From positions 1,116,001 to 1,180,000 of the forward strand of contig CBDDGV010000004.1 of NCBI GenBank assembly GCA_965228005.1: a DNA stretch of 64,000 nt, given 5' to 3'. This document shows, piece after piece, positions 1 through 7,576 of the stretch; positions within the stretch are counted from its first letter, which is position 1; every line of letters begins with the position of its first letter. The DNA comes from JBCCXZ01 sp965228005. Its GTDB lineage: Bacteria > Planctomycetota > Planctomycetia > Pirellulales > Lacipirellulaceae. The notes under the pieces were generated by a model. The model saw only the letters and a list, made by a program, of their open reading frames with translations, had not been told where the DNA came from and did not search any database. The position numbers and the translations under genes are program-made.

Positions 1-1
1 C

Positions 2-1678
2 TTGCTGATGGACGGAGACGTCTTTGCCGCCCGCGGGCACCTGCTGTTGTACGCGGGCATCTCGCCGGAGAAGGACAACGCCGCGCTCGACCTGCTGCTG
101 CGGTTGAACCTCGAATCGGGGCTGCCGCTGCTCTTGCGGCAGGAGTACTTCCTGAAGCCTGCCCCCGACGGGGTGGAGTGGAAGCCGGAGTACGACGAGG
201 TTGCGGTGCTCAGCGGCCGCGGGCTCTGGCGGGGCGCCGAGCAGAAGCTCGCCGAGCTTTCCGCCAAGCACACCGGAGCGCCGGAGTTGGTCTACGGCCT
301 GGCACTCGTGCGGGGGTGGCTGGGCGACGCCGCCGGCTTGGCCCAGGGCATGCACGATTACGCCCGCATGGAAGTACCCCGCCAAGAGGCCGTCGAGGCC
401 GAGGCGCTCGCGCAGCTGGTCGACCCGTCGATCAAGGAGCCGTCGTTCGGCATGGTGAAGCGCGGGTACGACGTTCCCGACGCGGACGCGCTCAACGAAG
501 CGTTGACCGCCGACTCTCGCATCGAGCCGTACGACCTCACCGAGCAAGAGCTGGGGGATCAGGCGACGCGACCGCGGGCTTCGTTCATCCTGCTCGACCG
601 AGAGCCGGTGGAACCCGGTGTGGAGCTGGGGATCGACGACGTTCCGAACGTGGTCGCGTTCCTCTCGTTGTACGGCAAACGCACCGACCGCGACGCACGC
701 GTGGAGATGACGACCGACGCAGGGGAACTGCTGGACCGCTCCGCCTCCCTGCTGACCGAGATCGCGGGCAACGAGCTGGGCGACGCCGGCGAGGACGAGG
801 TCTTGGCCGAGAAGTCGCACGCGGAGGGGGCGTTGAGTTGGCGGTGGCGGCTTCCGGAGCGGACGCCGATGGAGGTGCGTCAGCGGCTGCTTGCCGAGCG
901 GCGTCGGCGGGCGCTCCTCTCCGACTGGCCCCACAGCCCGCTGGGCGCATTGCAGGGGAAGACGGCCGACGAGGCGCGGGGGGACGAAGAGTCGTCCGTG
1001 GCACTGGAGGCGTGTGTGCTGCTGCTGGAGCAAGCCTCGAGCGACCCCGACGAGCTGCCGCTGTTCGATGAGCTGCGGGAGCAGTTGGGCCTCGCCGCTG
1101 TGGAGGGTGTAGCCGCGGACTCCGGCGGCGAGGCGCCGCTGAGCCGGTTCACGCGGTACGACGCCGCCGGGGCGAGCGTGGAGCAGTTGCTCGCGGTGCT
1201 GCAGCGGGCTTCATTGGGCGGCGCTTCGGTCGCCGCTTTGCTCGCGGCCCGCGCGTTGGTCGCCCGCTCCGGCGACGCCGGCGAGGCGGACCTGTCCGCG
1301 GCATTCCGTCAGGCGATCCGCCTCGAGCCGAGCCCGACGCGGGCGCGGGAGCACGCGGAAGCCGCGATCGCCTGGTCGGAGGCAAGGGGACGCTCGGCCG
1401 GAGAGTTCCGCGTCGCCCTACTCGAAGTGGCGATCAGCGGGGGTGACGTCGAGCAACTCGAGCGGACCTTGCAGGAAATCCGCGAGAAGCACGCCGGAGA
1501 GGCGGAGATTGCCGAGGCGGCTTACCGGGTGTTGTTCTCGGCGGGCCTGATCCCGCCGGAGCAGGCGGCTCCCTCCGGCGCTGGACCTGAGGCGGACCGG
1601 AGCGGGGTGTGGACGCCGGGGCAAGAGCCCGCACCGAACGGCGGAGAAGAAAAATCGGGGCTGTGGTTGCCGAGCTGA
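2..1678 (+). CDS. hypothetical protein, 5' end cut by window
   Basis: The frame is open from the window edge, so the true start is probably upstream; an internal ATG lies at position 8. About 558 residues are visible and no catalytic motif is recognised. The sequence is helix-rich, with alanine- and leucine-rich stretches that suggest TPR-like or other helical repeats (for example around residues 390-500). The C-terminal tail is low in complexity and carries two similar SGxWxP motifs (SGVWTPG and SGLWLPS) about 20 residues apart. The stop overlaps the ribD start by one base (TGATG at 1676-1680), so the two genes are probably translationally coupled. The function is unknown and no link to riboflavin synthesis can be shown from sequence. 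Confidence 0.75.
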   Translation: MLMDGDVFAARGHLLLYAGISPEKDNAALDLLLRLNLESGLPLLLRQEYFLKPAPDGVEWKPEYDEVAVLSGRGLWRGAEQKLAELSAKHTGAPELVYGLALVRGWLGDAAGLAQGMHDYARMEVPRQEAVEAEALAQLVDPSIKEPSFGMVKRGYDVPDADALNEALTADSRIEPYDLTEQELGDQATRPRASFILLDREPVEPGVELGIDDVPNVVAFLSLYGKRTDRDARVEMTTDAGELLDRSASLLTEIAGNELGDAGEDEVLAEKSHAEGALSWRWRLPERTPMEVRQRLLAERRRRALLSDWPHSPLGALQGKTADEARGDEESSVALEACVLLLEQASSDPDELPLFDELREQLGLAAVEGVAADSGGEAPLSRFTRYDAAGASVEQLLAVLQRASLGGASVAALLAARALVARSGDAGEADLSAAFRQAIRLEPSPTRAREHAEAAIAWSEARGRSAGEFRVALLEVAISGGDVEQLERTLQEIREKHAGEAEIAEAAYRVLFSAGLIPPEQAAPSGAGPEADRSGVWTPGQEPAPNGGEEKSGLWLPS

Positions 1679-2793
1679 TGCCGCTGAGCGATTTCGATCG
1701 GACGCAGATGCGGCGGGCGGTCGAACTGGCCCGCCAAGGCGAGGGGTACGTAGAGCCCAACCCGATGGTGGGCTGCGTGCTGGCGCAGGGCGAGACGGTC
1801 GTGGGCGAGGGGTGGCACCAACGTTTTGGGATGCCGCACGCGGAGGCGGAGGCGATCCGGGTCGCCGGAGACTCGGCCCGCGGCGCCACCGCGTACGTGA
1901 CGCTGGAGCCCTGCGCACACCAAGGGAAGACGCCGCCCTGCGCGGATGCCCTGCTGTCGGCGGGAGTCGAGCGCGTGGTGATCGGTCAGCGCGACCCGAA
2001 TCCCCGAGTAGCGGGCGGCGGAGCGGAGACGCTCTCTGAGGCGGGGGTGACAGTCGAAGTGCTGGACGATTCGGAGGCCGCGCTGCGGGACGACTGCTTC
2101 GAGCTGATCCGTCCATTCGTCAAGCTCTCCACCACCGGCCGGCCGTGGGTGATCGCGAAGTGGGCGATGACGCTCGACGGGCGGATCGCTACCCGGACGG
2201 GCAGCAGCCAGTGGATCAGCGGCGAAGCGTCGCGGGCGATGGTCCACCGCTTGCGAGGGCGGGTAGACGGGGTACTTGCGGGCGTCGGCACGGTCCGTGC
2301 CGACGACCCCCTGCTGACGGCTCGCCCAGCCGGACCGCGTGAGGCCGTTCGGGTGGTGCTCGACGACCGCGCAGAGATGCCGCTGGAAAGCCGGCTGGTT
2401 GCCACCGCTGGAGCGACGCCCGTTTTGGCTGTTGTTGAGGACACTGGAGCAGACGCCGCTCGGGCACTAGCCGATCGCGGCGTTGAATTGTTTTCTCCCG
2501 AAGGCGGCGCACGGGAACAGCGTCTGGGGGCGCTCCTCGATGAGTTGGGCCGACGGGGGATGACCAACCTGTTGCTGGAAGGCGGCCCGGGCGTGCTTGG
2601 TGCGTTCTTCGACGCGGGGCTGGTTGACGAATGCTGGGCGTTTGTCGCTCCGAAGGTGGTTGGCGGATCGGCCTCGCCGGGGCCGATCGGCGGGCTGGGC
2701 GTGGAGCTCATCTCGGATGCACGAGGCTTTGCACAGCCGCGATGGGAACAGGTTGGCGACGACCTGTTGTGCAGGGCTCGGCTGCGGCCTTAG
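1678..2793 (+). CDS. ribD: bifunctional riboflavin biosynthesis protein RibD
   Basis: This is the fused diaminohydroxyphosphoribosylaminopyrimidine deaminase and 5-amino-6-(5-phosphoribosylamino)uracil reductase, the second and third steps from GTP to riboflavin in the cytoplasm. At 371 aa it has the usual length of the fused enzyme. The N-terminal deaminase domain has the zinc site H54-A-E56 and the PCAHQGKTPPC motif (C79 and C88). The C-terminal reductase domain starts near residue 150 (KWAMTLDGRIAT) and contains LLLEGGPGVLGAF. The ATG at 1678 is chosen because the conserved N-terminus begins there and it overlaps the upstream stop. No other rib gene is in the window. Confidence 0.96.
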   Translation: MPLSDFDRTQMRRAVELARQGEGYVEPNPMVGCVLAQGETVVGEGWHQRFGMPHAEAEAIRVAGDSARGATAYVTLEPCAHQGKTPPCADALLSAGVERVVIGQRDPNPRVAGGGAETLSEAGVTVEVLDDSEAALRDDCFELIRPFVKLSTTGRPWVIAKWAMTLDGRIATRTGSSQWISGEASRAMVHRLRGRVDGVLAGVGTVRADDPLLTARPAGPREAVRVVLDDRAEMPLESRLVATAGATPVLAVVEDTGADAARALADRGVELFSPEGGAREQRLGALLDELGRRGMTNLLLEGGPGVLGAFFDAGLVDECWAFVAPKVVGGSASPGPIGGLGVELISDARGFAQPRWEQVGDDLLCRARLRP

Positions 2794-2799
2794 CCCGGG

Positions 2800-3219
2800 T
2801 CACACTCCCAAGAGTGTTGCCACGACCGTGCGCGGGCCGGCGTGGTTGCGGTGCTCGCAGAGGTAGACCCCCTGCCACGTGCCGAGCAGCAGCCTGCCTC
2901 CGCCTACGGGGATGTTCAGCGAGCAGCCGATCAGCGATTCCTTTACGTGGGCCGGCATGTCGTCGGGGCCTTCGCAGGTGTGCCGGTAAGGGAAGGTCTC
3001 GGGCACGATCTTGGAGACCGCTGTCTCCAGATCGAGCGGCACGTCCGGGTCGGCGTTCTCGTTGATCGAGAGCGACGCGCTGGTGTGCTGCAGGAAGAGG
3101 TTGAGCATGCCGCGGTCGACGGAGCCCAGCCCCGGTGCTCCCGCGAGCAGCTCGGGCGTGACGAGGTGGAAGCCCCTTGGCTTGGCGGGTAGTCGGATCG
3201 TTGTTTGCTGGCAGTGCAT
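2800..3219 (-). CDS. YjbQ-family protein (UPF0047, thiamine-phosphate-synthase-like)
   Basis: This 139-aa protein has the two signatures of the YjbQ/UPF0047 family: HTSASL at residues 45-50 followed by NENADPDV, and GTWQGVYLCEHR at residues 113-124. Members form small beta-barrel trimers; some show weak thiamine phosphate synthase activity, but the physiological role is unsettled. The gene is convergent with ribD, with only 6 bp between the stops. It is read alone, and the candidate promoter at 3378 drives the opposite strand. Family assignment is firm; the biochemical role is not. Confidence 0.92.
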   Translation of the reverse strand: MHCQQTTIRLPAKPRGFHLVTPELLAGAPGLGSVDRGMLNLFLQHTSASLSINENADPDVPLDLETAVSKIVPETFPYRHTCEGPDDMPAHVKESLIGCSLNIPVGGGRLLLGTWQGVYLCEHRNHAGPRTVVATLLGV

Positions 3220-3706
3220 CTAGATCGTTCCTCTGAATGTGCGCAGGAGCGCGATGCCGGAGCGCATTTTCTGGGCCTCTGGCCCCTCCAAAGTCGGCAG
3301 TGTTGGCCGAGTCTGAACAGCTTACCCAGCTTGCGGTTAGTCCCGGTGGGAATGCCAAAACTCCCTTGATAAAAAACTTGACTTGCTTCACACGGTGGTA
3401 ATAATCCCTTCATCAATCCGCCATCGGCGTCGCTGGCGTGCCGAGAAACCACGCCGCTTTGTTCCCGTTGCCGAGCAGGTCTACCAACGGGACAACCCAC
3501 CCACCCGAGCGACGCGGGCAAGATGATGCGGGCTCTGCACCGAGCAGAACGGAGAGCAGGAATCTTGCTCTGCCCTTGGAGGGCAGGGTGCCGGTAGGGA
3601 CGCCGTGACGAACAACCGAGGGTAGCCGAGGCTAGGAACGCCAACCCGGGCTCCCCCCAGCGAGCATCGCCTTCAGTTGCAAGGCGTTACGAGAGAGAAG
3701 GTTAAC
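3220..3706 (+). other. gene-free leader region with candidate promoter and hairpins
   Basis: No convincing coding frame is seen in these 487 bp. The first 150 bp probably hold the upstream signals of the YjbQ-family gene on the minus strand. From the candidate promoter at 3378 to the small gene at 3707 there would be a transcribed leader of about 290 nt. It has overlapping short stems: AGAGCA/TGCTCT (3553-3558 with 3566-3571), CTGCCCT/AGGGCAG (3570-3576 with 3580-3586), and CGCCTT/AAGGCG (3668-3673 with 3681-3686) just ahead of the ribosome binding site. The first two share bases and so exclude each other. Confidence 0.4.
3378..3405 (+). promoter_or_regulatory. sigma70-type promoter candidate for the 76-aa small gene
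   Basis: A -35 box TTGACT (3378-3383) and a -10 box AATAAT (3400-3405) are separated by 16 nt. Both differ from consensus by one base, and the surroundings are unusually AT-rich for this window. It would direct transcription into the small gene at 3707. Confidence 0.5.
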
Positions 3707-3937
3707 ATGCCTGACCCCAAGCTGAAGAATGTCTTCGAGGCTATTCTCAAATACGGCCACGACGAGGACTTTGCGCCCTCGATCGATCGCGGTTTTCGTG
3801 CCACGCAGGCCCCGGCTGGCTCGCGTGAAAAGCTCGATGTCCTTGCCGAACGCGTCCGTTCCGGCTACCCGCTCTGGCACGACGAGGACCGTGCGGACTA
3901 CACGGGCCTGACCGGAGCCGTTCGGCCTCGCGACTAG
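3707..3937 (+). CDS. small conserved-looking protein of unknown function
   Basis: This 76-aa acidic, soluble protein begins MPDPKLKNVFEAILKYGHDE. The ATG at 3707 is chosen because a strong purine-rich Shine-Dalgarno stretch (GAGAGAGAAGG, 3691-3702) precedes it. No signal peptide, membrane segment or metal motif is present, and no family is recognised. The gene stands alone, with a promoter candidate about 300 bp upstream and a strong bidirectional terminator shared with the convergent csrA. The well-formed expression signals argue that it is a real, probably well-expressed gene. Its proximity to csrA makes a post-transcriptional link conceivable but unproven. Confidence 0.8.
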   Translation: MPDPKLKNVFEAILKYGHDEDFAPSIDRGFRATQAPAGSREKLDVLAERVRSGYPLWHDEDRADYTGLTGAVRPRD

Positions 3938-3985
3938 CCGCCAAGCGCCCGGCGACGACGCCGTTTAGTAGTTCAGAATCGACAC

Positions 3986-4025
3986 CAAAAAGGCCGCCTG
4001 CTGGTTCAGCAGGCGGCCTTTTTTT
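3986..4025. terminator. bidirectional Rho-independent terminator
   Basis: A perfect 14-bp stem (3990-4003 with 4007-4020) closes a 3-nt loop. It is followed by T7 on the plus strand (4019-4025) and by T5 on the minus strand (complement of 3987-3991). It lies between the convergent small gene and csrA and can end both transcripts. Confidence 0.93.
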
Positions 4026-4096
4026 GGTCTTTGTCGTTGGCTTGCGGCCCGGTTACATTCGTGGCCCGCGTGCCTTCGTTCGCCTGGATAAGGTTT

Positions 4097-4318
4097 TTAG
4101 GCGATTTTCTCAAGCAAAGCCGTTGTTTCGGCAGGGCTCACTTGCGCCGGAGCGGCGGCCAGCGTTTCGAAGCTCTCGAGTTCGTCTCGGAGCACGACCA
4201 GGTCCCGCGGGGCCTGGATACCCAATCGAACCTTGTCTCCCGCCAAGCGGATGACCGTAATGACGATGGAATCCCCTAGCCTGATCTTTTCCGTTTCTTT
4301 TCGGGACAGCACGAGCAC
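4097..4318 (-). CDS. csrA: carbon storage regulator CsrA
   Basis: This 73-aa RNA-binding translational regulator begins VLVLSRKETEKIRLGDSI and contains GDKVRLGIQAPRDLVVLRDEL, which matches the CsrA/RsmA beta-barrel dimer including the arginine of the C-terminal RNA-contact region. CsrA binds GGA motifs in mRNA leaders. The start is GTG (4316-4318), preceded at 7 nt by GGAGG (plus-strand CCTCC at 4326-4330). That GGA lies inside its own ribosome binding site, so autoregulation is possible. The promoter upstream overlaps an 18-bp perfect palindrome. No flagellar or fliW gene is nearby. Confidence 0.96.
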   Translation of the reverse strand: MLVLSRKETEKIRLGDSIVITVIRLAGDKVRLGIQAPRDLVVLRDELESFETLAAAPAQVSPAETTALLEKIA

Positions 4319-4354
4319 GTCAACACCTCCGTGTGTCAGTCGTTTAGTATGATG

Positions 4355-4372
4355 ATCATATGTACATATGAT
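4355..4372. promoter_or_regulatory. 18-bp perfect palindrome, probable operator of csrA
   Basis: The sequence ATCATATGTACATATGAT is identical to its own reverse complement. It overlaps the inferred -10 box of csrA and extends over the expected transcription start, the position of a classical repressor operator. Its AT content stands out against the GC-rich surroundings. Confidence 0.6.
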
Positions 4373-4395
4373 AGATGGTTCCGTCCGCCTGGCAA
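4368..4395 (-). promoter_or_regulatory. sigma70-type promoter candidate of csrA
   Basis: Read on the minus strand, TTGCCA (4395-4390) and TATCAT (4373-4368) are spaced by 16 nt. The -10 matches consensus at five of six bases and the -35 at four. The csrA start codon lies about 50 nt downstream. Confidence 0.6.
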
Positions 4396-4654
4396 CCTCT
4401 TTTTTGGAGGATCTACCCCATTTGCTATCACCTGGATGGCCGCAGCGGGCTCGTCGTTCGGCCGTTAAGGTAGAGCCGGTAGAGTGGGGTGTTCTGGCGT
4501 AGTGTAGAGTATCGGCAAGATATGCCGTTTACTTCATGGGTGACGCCAAGAAGATAGGCGAGGAAGCGGTGCGTTGTCGTCGATGGGCGCGGACCCTGCG
4601 TGCCGCTGCTTCTGCCGCTGAGTGCTGTTGGAAGCGCCGTCTTCCGACAGGGCA

Positions 4655-5287
4655 TCAGTCCTGAGGGAAGATGCCCGCGCCGAACTGTTCGCCGCTTTCG
4701 TGCGGCGGCGCGTGGTCGTTTGCCGCGGTGCTGTCGGTGTGGGGCGGGCGGATGGGGGAGTCTTCCGCCCCGTGGGTTCCAGAGCGTCTTTCACGGTGCG
4801 GCGACTGGCTGGCACTCTTGTGCGGTGCGTCGAACCGCTTCTGGTTCTCGGGTTGGCCCGGGTGGTCGTAGTCGCCGTCGAAGTCGTCGTACCGTGAGAC
4901 GTAGCCCGGTTGCTTCGATCGCTCGGTTTCTTCGTGGAACTCGCGGATGACCTCTTCCTGGATCATCTCTCGGCAGGCGGAGTTGATCGGGTGCGCGATG
5001 TCGGCGTAGAGCTTGGCCCGTCCGTCGCTGTCGACGGGCAAACGGTCGGCGTTCAGGCCGACGCCGCATTGGTTGCAGTGCTTGGCGCGGAGGTGGTTCT
5101 TGGTGCCGCAGCGGGGGCAGTGGGAGGTGAGCTTGCGGCTCGGCATGGCCACGAAGGGGCCGTTGCCGCCCTCGATGATCTTGAGGTCGCGGACGACGAA
5201 ACAGTTGTCGAAGGTGATCGAGCAGAATGCCTTGAGTCGTTCACCGGGCTCTTCCATGAGCTTGATTCTGACTTCGGTGATTCGCAC
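4655..5287 (-). CDS. spoVG: SpoVG-family protein with inserted zinc ribbon
   Basis: This 210-aa protein has a SpoVG domain in two parts: residues 1-53 (VRITEVRI to FVAMPSRKL) and about residues 94-118 (ADIAHPINSACREMIQEEV). Canonical SpoVG is about 85-95 aa and continuous; here a zinc ribbon with C57-x2-C60 and C71-x2-C74 lies between the halves. The tail from about residue 130 is low-complexity, charged and proline-rich. SpoVG proteins bind nucleic acids. The start is GTG at 5287, preceded by AGGAG at about 9 nt; longer in-frame extensions are not conserved-looking. The gene follows ispE by 32 bp on the same strand and is probably cotranscribed. The ispE-spoVG neighbourhood also occurs in Firmicutes. 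Confidence 0.9.
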   Translation of the reverse strand: MRITEVRIKLMEEPGERLKAFCSITFDNCFVVRDLKIIEGGNGPFVAMPSRKLTSHCPRCGTKNHLRAKHCNQCGVGLNADRLPVDSDGRAKLYADIAHPINSACREMIQEEVIREFHEETERSKQPGYVSRYDDFDGDYDHPGQPENQKRFDAPHKSASQSPHRERRSGTHGAEDSPIRPPHTDSTAANDHAPPHESGEQFGAGIFPQD

Positions 5288-5319
5288 AGCGCTGTCTCCT
5301 AGGGCAGCCAGTCCTGCTG

Positions 5320-6246
5320 CTAACGAGTGGTCGTTACAAACGTCGTGTTGTTGGTGTCCGCTCTCATGATTCCCGCAACCGCTTTGGCGTGCGCAGCGTT
5401 CCAGGCCAGGCCGACGCACGCCGATCCGCTCCCGGTCATCCATTGGCCGATGCAGCCCGACCACGCGAGGCGGTCGAGCGTCTCTCCAACGGAATGGACT
5501 AGGCCGACCGCTGCGTCCTGCAGGTGGTTGACGACGCGGTCGGCGAATGCCCGGAGCCTTCCGCCGCGCAGCTCCCGGAGCAGCCTGGCGGTGCTGCGCT
5601 CGGCCTGCTGGGCGTCGATAGTATTCTGCTGGCGCGACAAAGCCGCAAACGCCTTGGGGGTGGGCACGCCGTCACTGGGTTGGCTGACTACCAGGTGCAG
5701 AGCCGGCACGCCGTCTACCGGCTGTACGGTCTCGCCGCGGCCCGAGCACACGGCGGCGCTCTCCGCCAGGAAGAAGGGCACGTCGCTGCCCAGCTGGGAT
5801 GCCAAGCCTGCGAGCTGCGGATTACTGAGGCCTGCACCCCAGGCAGTGTTGAGGAGTACGAGCGCGGCGGCTGCGTCGCTGCTGCCGCCCCCCAGCCCGG
5901 CTTGCGGGCGTACCCGTTTCCAAAGTTCGAGCCGACCGTGAGGGGCCACGCCGGCCGCGTCCGCAACGAGGCGGGCGGCCCTGCAGACCAGATTGTCTTC
6001 GCCCACGCCGATGCCGGTAAACGATTGTCCCCGAGAAGCGGGCGAGTGCAGCCGCAATGTGAGCCGCGGCGCGTCGCCGGATGGCGGTTGGGGGGACCAC
6101 CGGAGCCAATCACCCCATCGCAGGGGGGCGATCAGAGAATTCAGGTCGTGGAAGCCGTCGCTGCGCTTCCCAAGTACCTGCAGATTCAGGTTGACTTTTG
6201 CCGGAGCAAACCGGGAGAGCGTCTGATCGGAACGGCGAGGTCGCAT
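5320..6246 (-). CDS. ispE: 4-diphosphocytidyl-2-C-methyl-D-erythritol kinase
   Basis: This GHMP kinase of the MEP isoprenoid pathway phosphorylates 4-(CDP)-2-C-methyl-D-erythritol. It is about 308 aa, the normal size. The N-terminal signature APAKVNLNLQVLGKRSDGFHDL and the ATP-binding loop PQAGLGGGSSDAAAAL are both present, as is the C-terminal MTGSGSACVGL. The ATG at 6246 is preferred to the TTG one codon upstream. The last residues include an NNTTF-TTT stretch. The upstream 360 bp are non-coding and contain the divergent promoter region shared with the DUF368 gene. Confidence 0.95.
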   Translation of the reverse strand: MRPRRSDQTLSRFAPAKVNLNLQVLGKRSDGFHDLNSLIAPLRWGDWLRWSPQPPSGDAPRLTLRLHSPASRGQSFTGIGVGEDNLVCRAARLVADAAGVAPHGRLELWKRVRPQAGLGGGSSDAAAALVLLNTAWGAGLSNPQLAGLASQLGSDVPFFLAESAAVCSGRGETVQPVDGVPALHLVVSQPSDGVPTPKAFAALSRQQNTIDAQQAERSTARLLRELRGGRLRAFADRVVNHLQDAAVGLVHSVGETLDRLAWSGCIGQWMTGSGSACVGLAWNAAHAKAVAGIMRADTNNTTFVTTTR

Positions 6247-6610
6247 CAATGGCGCCCAGTCTCTTGGGTGGCCCGGACTTCTGACTTGTCCGTGTGTTCG
6301 GCGTGCTTGCCTGCGTCTCTCCTAAACTACTCGCCACGCTCTCATCGCTCGCTTTCACTCACGTTGCGGCGATGGGTCGTCTCGATGCCGGCCGTCAGAA
6401 GGCGGCGATCGAATCGACGAAAACTCTATGCTACGCTTGTGTTGCACGATATTGTTGGCGTCTAATCTTAGCGCTTCGCTCGAAAAAGGTCAACGGAATC
6501 TGCCCTGCGGACCGCGTCGCAATCGCCGTAACGCCTTGTTGCTGATGGGTGATACGGCCTGAGTGGAGTGAATCACCTACGGGTTATCGTGTGGAGGGGC
6601 AATCTAGGCG
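6247..6610. other. gene-free divergent intergenic region
   Basis: These 364 bp separate ispE (minus) from the DUF368 gene (plus). No convincing ORF, RNA gene or repeat is seen. A purine-rich GGAGGGG near 6593 may serve as a distant ribosome binding site for the DUF368 gene. AT-rich stretches around 6440-6480 could hold promoters, but no well-spaced -35/-10 pair could be fixed. Confidence 0.4.
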
Positions 6611-7576
6611 GTGGGAGTGGTCTCAGACTTAAAGCAGTTCGCGCGTGGCGTGTTGATGGGGGGCGCCGACATCATCCCGGGCGTCTCGGGGGGCACCGTT
6701 GCGTTGGTGTTGGGCATCTACGCGCGGCTGGTGTCGGCGGTCAGCCATTTTGACGCACAGGCCGTAAGGCTGCTGCTGGGCCGCCGGTTCCGGGCGGCGG
6801 CGGAGCACGTCGACCTGCGGTTCCTGGTGGCGTTGGGGGCCGGGATCCTGACCGGCGTCGTATCGCTCGCCGCGACGATGCGCTACCTGCTCCAGGAGCA
6901 CCGCGGCCCCACGATGGCCGTTTTCTTTGGCCTGATCCTGGCGTCGAGCGTGATGGTGGGCCGGCTGGTCCAGGCCAACTCGTCGGCCGAACGCACCCGT
7001 GCATTGTTGGTGGGCGTAGCCGGGGCGTTCTTCGCCTACTGGGTTGTGGACCTCGACCAGTTGCGGTTCTACGACCACCCCGCCTACTACTTCGCTTGCG
7101 GATCGATCGCCATCTGCGCGATGATCCTGCCAGGCATCAGCGGGGCCTATATCCTCTGGCTGCTCGGCGCGTACGAAGCGGTGACGGGGCTCATCGACAA
7201 AGCCCGGCACCTCTCGATGACCGGAGAAGACCTCCTCGCTTTCGCAGCCTTTGCCTGCGGTTGCGCCCTGGGGCTGCTCGGCTTTAGCAAGGTGCTCAGG
7301 CTGCTGCTCGACCAGGCGTACTCGACAACGCTCGCTGTGCTGTGCGGCTTTATGGTCGGCTCGCTGCGCGGGCTGTGGCCGTTCCAGACGCTGCTCAACC
7401 CGGAAGAAACCGAGTTGAAGCTCCGGGACTATGAGGCCTATATGCCTTCTTCGTTCGACCGCGAAGTGGCGTTGGCGTTCGGGCTGATGTTTGCGGCGGC
7501 CGCGGCCCTGCTCTTGCTCGACCGCTTCGCGGGGCAGAGGCGGAAGCCCGTGGTTGATCCGCAAGCTTCGCCTTAG
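6611..7576 (+). CDS. DUF368 membrane protein, probable undecaprenyl-phosphate translocase
   Basis: This 321-aa polytopic membrane protein has the family signature near its N-terminus (GVLMGGADIIPGVSGGTVAL) and its repeat in the second half (AICAMILPGISGAYIL), an inverted-repeat arrangement typical of DUF368. About eight hydrophobic segments are visible. DUF368 proteins have been shown in other bacteria to recycle C55-isoprenyl phosphate across the cytoplasmic membrane. That would support the polysaccharide locus further on, although no local linkage is seen. The start is GTG at 6611, with another GTG at 6617. The 3' end overlaps the convergent tmk stop by 4 bp. Confidence 0.9.
   Translation: MGVVSDLKQFARGVLMGGADIIPGVSGGTVALVLGIYARLVSAVSHFDAQAVRLLLGRRFRAAAEHVDLRFLVALGAGILTGVVSLAATMRYLLQEHRGPTMAVFFGLILASSVMVGRLVQANSSAERTRALLVGVAGAFFAYWVVDLDQLRFYDHPAYYFACGSIAICAMILPGISGAYILWLLGAYEAVTGLIDKARHLSMTGEDLLAFAAFACGCALGLLGFSKVLRLLLDQAYSTTLAVLCGFMVGSLRGLWPFQTLLNPEETELKLRDYEAYMPSSFDREVALAFGLMFAAAAALLLLDRFAGQRRKPVVDPQASP

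Noticed and set aside
4396..4654. Gene between csrA and spoVG (frame 4428-4655, minus)
   Set aside because: The translation is basic and without pattern, has no ribosome binding site, and runs into the low-complexity tail of spoVG; no RNA gene was found either.
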